Source of the DNA: Hymenolepis diminuta
Lineage: Eukaryota > Platyhelminthes > Cestoda > Cyclophyllidea > Hymenolepididae
Direction: 5' to 3'
Assembly (NCBI GenBank): GCA_900708905.1
Contig: CAADRB010000007.1
Span: forward strand, 86,532-150,531
DNA: 64,000 bases
In this document: in pieces, positions 62,642 to 64,000 of the stretch
How the letters are laid out: every line of letters starts with the position of its first letter
Numbering within the stretch: position 1 is the first letter of the stretch
Translations under genes and position numbers: made by a program
Notes under the pieces: generated by a model
Database searches by the model: none
Seen by the model: only the letters and a program-made list of their open reading frames with translations
What the model was told of the DNA's origin: nothing

Positions 62642-62721
62642 GTCGTTTGCATATTCAGAGTGTGACAAAGCCTTAGCCAGTCAGTTCAGCCTCTTGGGAC
62701 GTTTGAACAACGACCACGGAA
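62642..62721 (+). pseudogene. Degenerate zinc-finger exon 1
   Basis: It encodes SFAYSECDKALASQFSLLGR and then LNNDHG. The expected CxxC reads YSEC and the expected first His reads Arg. It ends with CACGGAA|GTAAAA, which completes a Thr codon with the next exon. Confidence 0.5.
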
Positions 62722-63049
62722 GTAAAATTTTGTTTGCTTCTTTGTGCCTCCCCCTCCAATCGTGCTGCTATTTGGTTCCCTCCTTTCAAATAAGGGAAGC
62801 CATACTTTTGAGTTCTGTGAACGGCGTTTCATGTACACATCGATACTTAGTTCACATATTAAAGAGGTTCACCAATTTACGAATTTTTTGGCATTTATAT
62901 TCATTTTTGCTATCTTCAAATGAATGTCCAGCTGGTTTGTGTTTTGTGCCCTGTTAAATGTTAGTAATATCTGAATGAATCACGTCTGACAAAGGGCAAC
63001 TGAAATGTTTAACCAAATTGTGTACTCATCGTAATTCTTAATTTCGCAG

Positions 63050-63136
63050 CCTTCAAGCCTTTCAAGTGTAGACAGTGTGAAAAATCCTTCTTTCGAATTG
63101 ACTTTCACAAACAACACGTGAGGAGAATTCTTGAAG
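63050..63136 (+). pseudogene. Zinc-finger exon 2
   Basis: It encodes FKPFKCRQCEKSFFRIDFHK and then QHVRRILE after the acceptor TTTCGCAG. Both Cys and the first His are present; the position of the second His holds Ile. The donor is GAAG|GTAGAT. Confidence 0.55.
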
Positions 63137-63569
63137 GTAGATGGTTATCAATTTCTTTTATTTTACAATACGATACAGTACTATCGACAGAGGTTTACTG
63201 AATTTGCTTACTTAATACCTCTCTAGCACTCTTCAGCACTCTTTCAGCCTTTACTGACTTATGACCGATCAGATTGAGCTAATTTTGTGTCTTCTGTGAG
63301 TCACGTAGCCTCCGATAAATACATATCCTAACCGATATTTGTAATTTGGTGCCCTTTTGCGAACTTTTATTCAACCAGATTTTTTATATCAGTTTAGACA
63401 AGTTCTTAAATTATGTTCTTTAAACTAATGTCCTAAGTTATTTCTGCATAAAATTGTAAAAATCAAAATCCTGAGTGCTTTCTTAATGACCCTATTAGAA
63501 TACCTTTATTGAATTATCAATGGCTTTACACTGATGTTTAGTGAGAACAATTTTGTTTCCGATGAACAG

Positions 63570-63631
63570 ATTTGAAGTCTTACACATACGAAGTCTGTGG
63601 AAAGGACTTTAACCAGCAGGTGTTCATGAAG
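63570..63631 (+). pseudogene. Degenerate zinc-finger exon 3 (first half of a finger)
   Basis: It encodes LKSYTYEVCGKDFNQQVFMK after the acceptor GATGAACAG. The first Cys is Tyr. It ends AAG|GTAAAG; the frame stays open through the following 60 bases, so retention instead of splicing is possible. Confidence 0.5.
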
Positions 63632-63692
63632 GTAAAGCCTTCCTCAATTTCTTCATTTCCATCAATTTGTGAAGATTGTTCATTTTTTGAAG

Positions 63693-63820
63693 GCATCACA
63701 TCGGTGTGTCTTGCTGGTGAAAGAACTTATAACAACAAGTATTGCAGTGAGGTCATCACAAACAAAATTTATGTTCTCAAACACGTAATGAATTACATAA
63801 GTGTGCATTGTAGCTGTTTT
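63693..63820 (+). pseudogene. Degenerate zinc-finger stretch 4
   Basis: It encodes AGERTYNNKYCSEV and then TNKIYVLKHVMN, with the linker-like GERTY and one Cys; Asn replaces the first Cys and the second His is not at the usual spacing. Exon limits are uncertain. Confidence 0.4.
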
Positions 63821-64000
63821 GTAATGGCTTTTTTATTTAAAATTGCCGCTTTTTCGATTGTTATTTCAGAAGCTTTTGATTTTAGATCTGTTTGCGGAAG
63901 GAGCTCAAAATAGCATAGAATCTGATGTGAACATTGCGAAACAGGGATGATACCTCAATCGGATTAGAAATGTTTGTAATTATGTTTTTTAATTCCTCTT

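Larger units (their letters stand above)
62642..63913 (+). pseudogene. C2H2 zinc-finger gene with degenerate fingers (probable pseudogene, continues right or ends here)
   Basis: Finger-sized exons follow each other on the plus strand: 62642-62721, 63050-63136, 63570-63631, and finger-like stretches near 63693-63820 and 63870-63913. The first three join in matching phases (phase 1 introns; the split codons give the usual linker HGTFKPFKC and then LEDLKSYT). C2H2 fingers bind DNA through two Cys and two His holding zinc. Here the first Cys of the pair is Tyr, Cys, Tyr, Asn and Phe in fingers 1 to 5, finger 1 also has Arg for the first His, and finger 2 lacks the last His. Finger 5 runs into a TAG at 63911-63913. 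Intact splice sites with lost ligands point to a recently decaying paralogue. A diverged functional protein is possible but less likely. Confidence 0.5.

Overview
This is eukaryotic DNA, about two-thirds A+T, with very sparse coding exons, standard GT-AG introns and several families of interspersed repeats. Two introns of only 35 and 36 bp lie at the 5' end of a gene whose later introns reach 15.6 kb. That pattern of tiny 5' introns and large 3' introns is known from parasitic flatworms, notably Schistosoma. A platyhelminth, perhaps schistosomatid-like, is my best inference for the source. I cannot name the species from the sequence alone.

Layout. (1) 0.2-2.7 kb, minus strand: the first three coding exons of a prominin-like pentaspan membrane protein; the gene runs off the left edge. 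(2) 2.6-3.7 kb: a segment repeated without visible change at 50.7-51.8 kb, with an assembly gap at the same internal point in both copies. (3) 10.0-44.2 kb, minus strand: one ankyrin-repeat gene of eight exons, all introns phase 0, encoding 427 residues. Its introns hold a dead mariner transposon (20.2-21.6 kb), a Ty3/gypsy-type relic (17.7-18.9 kb), tRNA-derived SINEs, three or more unclassified interspersed repeat families, and an old diverged tandem array (42.0-42.7 kb). (4) 44.2-55.3 kb: gene-poor DNA with family B repeats and the second copy of the duplicated segment, which carries a cut-off copy of prominin exon 1. (5) 56.7-57.4 kb, plus strand: three possible exons of a short gene I do not recognise. 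(6) 62.6-63.9 kb, plus strand: finger-sized exons of a C2H2 zinc-finger gene in which nearly every finger has lost a zinc ligand, probably a decaying paralogue that continues to the right.

The genes show no sign of a shared pathway. There is no operon, CRISPR array or canonical RNA gene. The most noteworthy signals are the duplicated segment with its duplicated gap, the extreme intron-size gradient of the ankyrin gene, the ligand loss in the zinc-finger exons, and the tandem array next to an ankyrin exon. I found no convincing new biological system.
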